This document shows positions 62,294-64,000 of a DNA stretch of 64,000 nt, piece by piece. The DNA is from an uncultured Clostridia bacterium. GTDB taxonomy: Bacteria > Bacillota > Clostridia > Christensenellales > Borkfalkiaceae. The notes beneath the pieces were generated by a model. It did no database searches. It saw only the letters and a program-made list of their open reading frames with translations, and had not been told where the DNA came from. Position numbers and translations under genes: made by a program. How positions within the stretch are numbered: position 1 is the stretch's first letter; every line of letters starts with the position of its first letter. Location of the stretch: contig CAKQQQ010000003.1 in the NCBI GenBank assembly GCA_934271065.1, positions 62,001-126,000 of the forward strand, given 5' to 3'.

Positions 62294-64000
62294 ATGCTTG
62301 ATTTTCACGTTAATTTTGCTCATCCGTGGCTGTGGCTGTTGCTGCTGCCTGCCGTCGCCTGCGCGCTTATACCTTATTTCCGTACCCCGAAAAAGTACAG
62401 AAGAAACAGAAACAGGATAATTTCGCTCTGTCTGCATATCGCGGTAGTGACGTTCGCCACCGCCGCGCTCGTCAACACCACTTTCGATTATAAAGTATAC
62501 AATTCGGGCAACGAAATACTGCTCGTGATAGACTCGTCGTACAGCACCGAATCCGAAAAGACCGCGAAAGAGAATTACGTCCGCGACTTCGTCGCTATGG
62601 CGGATACGCGCGTGTTCAGAGTGGGCGCGGTTACGTTCGGTGCGGATTATAAGTACGCCGTGCCGATGACTAACGTCACGGACGACTTCGTAGAGAAGTA
62701 TCTATCCGGCGAACAGCCAGACGACTCGGGCAGCGATATAGCAGCCGCGCTCGAATACGCGGCAACGCTCTTCGAACGCCCCGAAACCGCAAAAATAGTG
62801 CTTATAAGCGACGGATTCGAAACCGATAACGACGCGATTTCCGCGGCGCGCGCGGTCGCCGCCGACGGGATAAGGATAGACGCGATCACTTCGTCTTCGC
62901 TTAACCCGGTTTTCGATTTGCAGGTAACTGGCGTTACCACGCCCGACTATAACGTAGAGACGGGCGAAGAGTTCGATCTCGGCGTAAATATAAAAAACGC
63001 AGGCAACTCCGCCGCAACCGCCGTTCTGGCGATTTACGACAACGAAGAATTAAAAAGCAGAACGACGATAGAAGTACCCGTCGGGGCGCAGACCGTTACG
63101 GTCGCGCACTCGTACGAAACGCGCGGTTTACATTCGCTTAAAGCGGTGGTCGAAATCGACAACGACGGCGTGGCGCAGAACAACTCCGCACGCGCGTACA
63201 GGTATCTCGAAACGTTCAAAGACGTACTCGTGATAGAAGGTTACGCGGGGCAGTCGGGCGAAATAAAAGAGTTGCTCGACGGCTACGAAGTGCGCGTCGT
63301 TACGATAGGCTCGGACGATATGCCCGCCACTCTCGACGAGTTGCGCGCCTACGACGAGATTATTCTCAACAACGTGTCCAACGCCGACCTGCAACGCCAT
63401 CGCGGGCTGGATAAACTGCTCAACGACTACGTTTACGTCGTCGGCGGCGGATTGTTTACGGCAGGCGGAAAAGACTCGACGGACTCAAGTCTCAATCACG
63501 CGTATAACCGCGCGGATATGGAAGGCAGTCTGTATCAGCAGATGCTGCCCGCGCAGATAATAGACTATACTCCGCCGCTCGGCTTATTCCTGATAATCGA
63601 CGTATCGGGCAGTATGGGCGAGGGCGAAGAATCTAAATTACAGGCGGCGAAAGACGCGGCGAAGAGTATAGTTACCGATACCAACGTTATGTCCGACCGC
63701 GACTACGTCGGGGTTATAACCCTTTCGGACGACGCGGAAAGAGAATTGAGGCTTACGCCTATGACGCGACAGGACGATATAGTCGACGCTATCTATAATA
63801 TAGGAAAGGGCAACACGACGTATTTCGCGCCGTCTTTGAAAGCGGCGGCAAGGTCGCTCGTGATAGCGTATAACAACCACGAAATAGAAAGAATGCACGT
63901 CGTGGTAATATCCGACGGCGAAGACAGCGACTTCGAAGAATATCTCGCGGTGGTCAAAAAGTACGCCGGCACGGGCGAGACGAGCGGCGGAACGGAAGTT
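62294..64000 (+). CDS. Double-VWA membrane protein, C-terminus beyond the window
   Basis: The visible 569 residues stay open to the window end. Two N-terminal helices (about 11-28 and 44-62) carry a short Arg-rich loop between them (FRTPKKYRRNRNR). A first VWA domain has the metal motif DSSYS (D80, S82, S84). A CARDB-like domain follows (about 210-300), then an approximately 100-residue GATase1-like segment (DVLVIEGYAGQSGEIKELLDGYEV ... DEIILNNV). A second VWA domain has a perfect DVSGS (D436, S438, S440) with DGEDSDFEEYL. BatA-type proteins with an amidotransferase-like middle domain are known next to moxR. The ATG at 62294 has a modest ribosome site (AAGG, about nine bases upstream). Confidence 0.88.
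   Translation, partial: MLDFHVNFAHPWLWLLLLPAVACALIPYFRTPKKYRRNRNRIISLCLHIAVVTFATAALVNTTFDYKVYNSGNEILLVIDSSYSTESEKTAKENYVRDFVAMADTRVFRVGAVTFGADYKYAVPMTNVTDDFVEKYLSGEQPDDSGSDIAAALEYAATLFERPETAKIVLISDGFETDNDAISAARAVAADGIRIDAITSSSLNPVFDLQVTGVTTPDYNVETGEEFDLGVNIKNAGNSAATAVLAIYDNEELKSRTTIEVPVGAQTVTVAHSYETRGLHSLKAVVEIDNDGVAQNNSARAYRYLETFKDVLVIEGYAGQSGEIKELLDGYEVRVVTIGSDDMPATLDELRAYDEIILNNVSNADLQRHRGLDKLLNDYVYVVGGGLFTAGGKDSTDSSLNHAYNRADMEGSLYQQMLPAQIIDYTPPLGLFLIIDVSGSMGEGEESKLQAAKDAAKSIVTDTNVMSDRDYVGVITLSDDAERELRLTPMTRQDDIVDAIYNIGKGNTTYFAPSLKAAARSLVIAYNNHEIERMHVVVISDGEDSDFEEYLAVVKKYAGTGETSGGTEV

Noticed and set aside
1..64000. Search for tRNA, rRNA, insertion sequences, phage or defence genes
   Set aside because: None recognised by eye. 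Short or divergent RNA genes could have been missed; a tRNAscan and Rfam search would settle it.

Overview
The window looks like a chromosomal segment of a Gram-positive (monoderm), probably endospore-forming Clostridia-type bacterium, most likely an uncultured gut lineage. Support: a Spo0A regulator, an Asp23 / FakA(YloV)-like / RecG cluster, zinc-type ribosomal protein L28, several lipoproteins with lipobox signals, sigma-A style promoters (TTGACA-17-TATAAT) and clear Shine-Dalgarno sites. I saw no insertion sequences, phage genes, tRNA, rRNA or CRISPR arrays. The taxonomic placement (for example near Christensenellales, known for giant BspA-type leucine-rich-repeat surface proteins) is only a guess.

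Layout. (1) 1-1503, minus strand: a two-gene ABC-2 exporter, cut by the window edge, driven by an apparently leaderless promoter embedded in a perfect palindrome. (2) 1640-7215: housekeeping genes: spo0A, rpmB (minus), then asp23-like, fakA/yloV-like and recG, with clear terminators. (3) 7228-21869: one 12-gene polysaccharide operon bounded by a promoter and a strong terminator: aminotransferase, a phosphoglycosyltransferase fused to an ATP-grasp ligase, three GT4 glycosyltransferases, an EpsG/Wzy-like polymerase, a TupA-like ATP-grasp ligase, a carboxyethylornithine-synthase-like opine dehydrogenase, a Wzx-like flippase, a galacturonokinase-like GHMP kinase, UDP-glucuronate 4-epimerase and UDP-glucose dehydrogenase. 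Read together, these predict a uronic-acid polymer carrying amide-linked amino acids or opines, a teichuronopeptide-like material. (4) 22062-32831: large surface lipoproteins (BspA-type repeats, Ig-like domains and unassigned beta-rich modules) and one small membrane protein. (5) 32847-47965: a complete Opp peptide importer (A-B-C-D-F) directly followed by a 2,535-residue secreted subtilase carrying BspA repeats and an unusual cysteine-containing C-terminal anchor. This is a plausible degrade-and-import unit. (6) 48314-56983: a 2,839-residue BspA-type lipoprotein with a leader of three consecutive hairpins. (7) 57031-64000: a MoxR AAA+ ATPase / DUF58 / VWA operon preceded by a long folded leader. 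Its last gene runs off the window.

What deserves most attention: the uronate plus opine plus two-ATP-grasp polysaccharide operon with its PGT/ATP-grasp fusion; the protease-Opp operon with an approximately 80-residue repeat insertion inside OppD and an oversized OppA; and the non-canonical receiver domain of Spo0A. All functional statements rest on reading motifs by eye. No database search was run.
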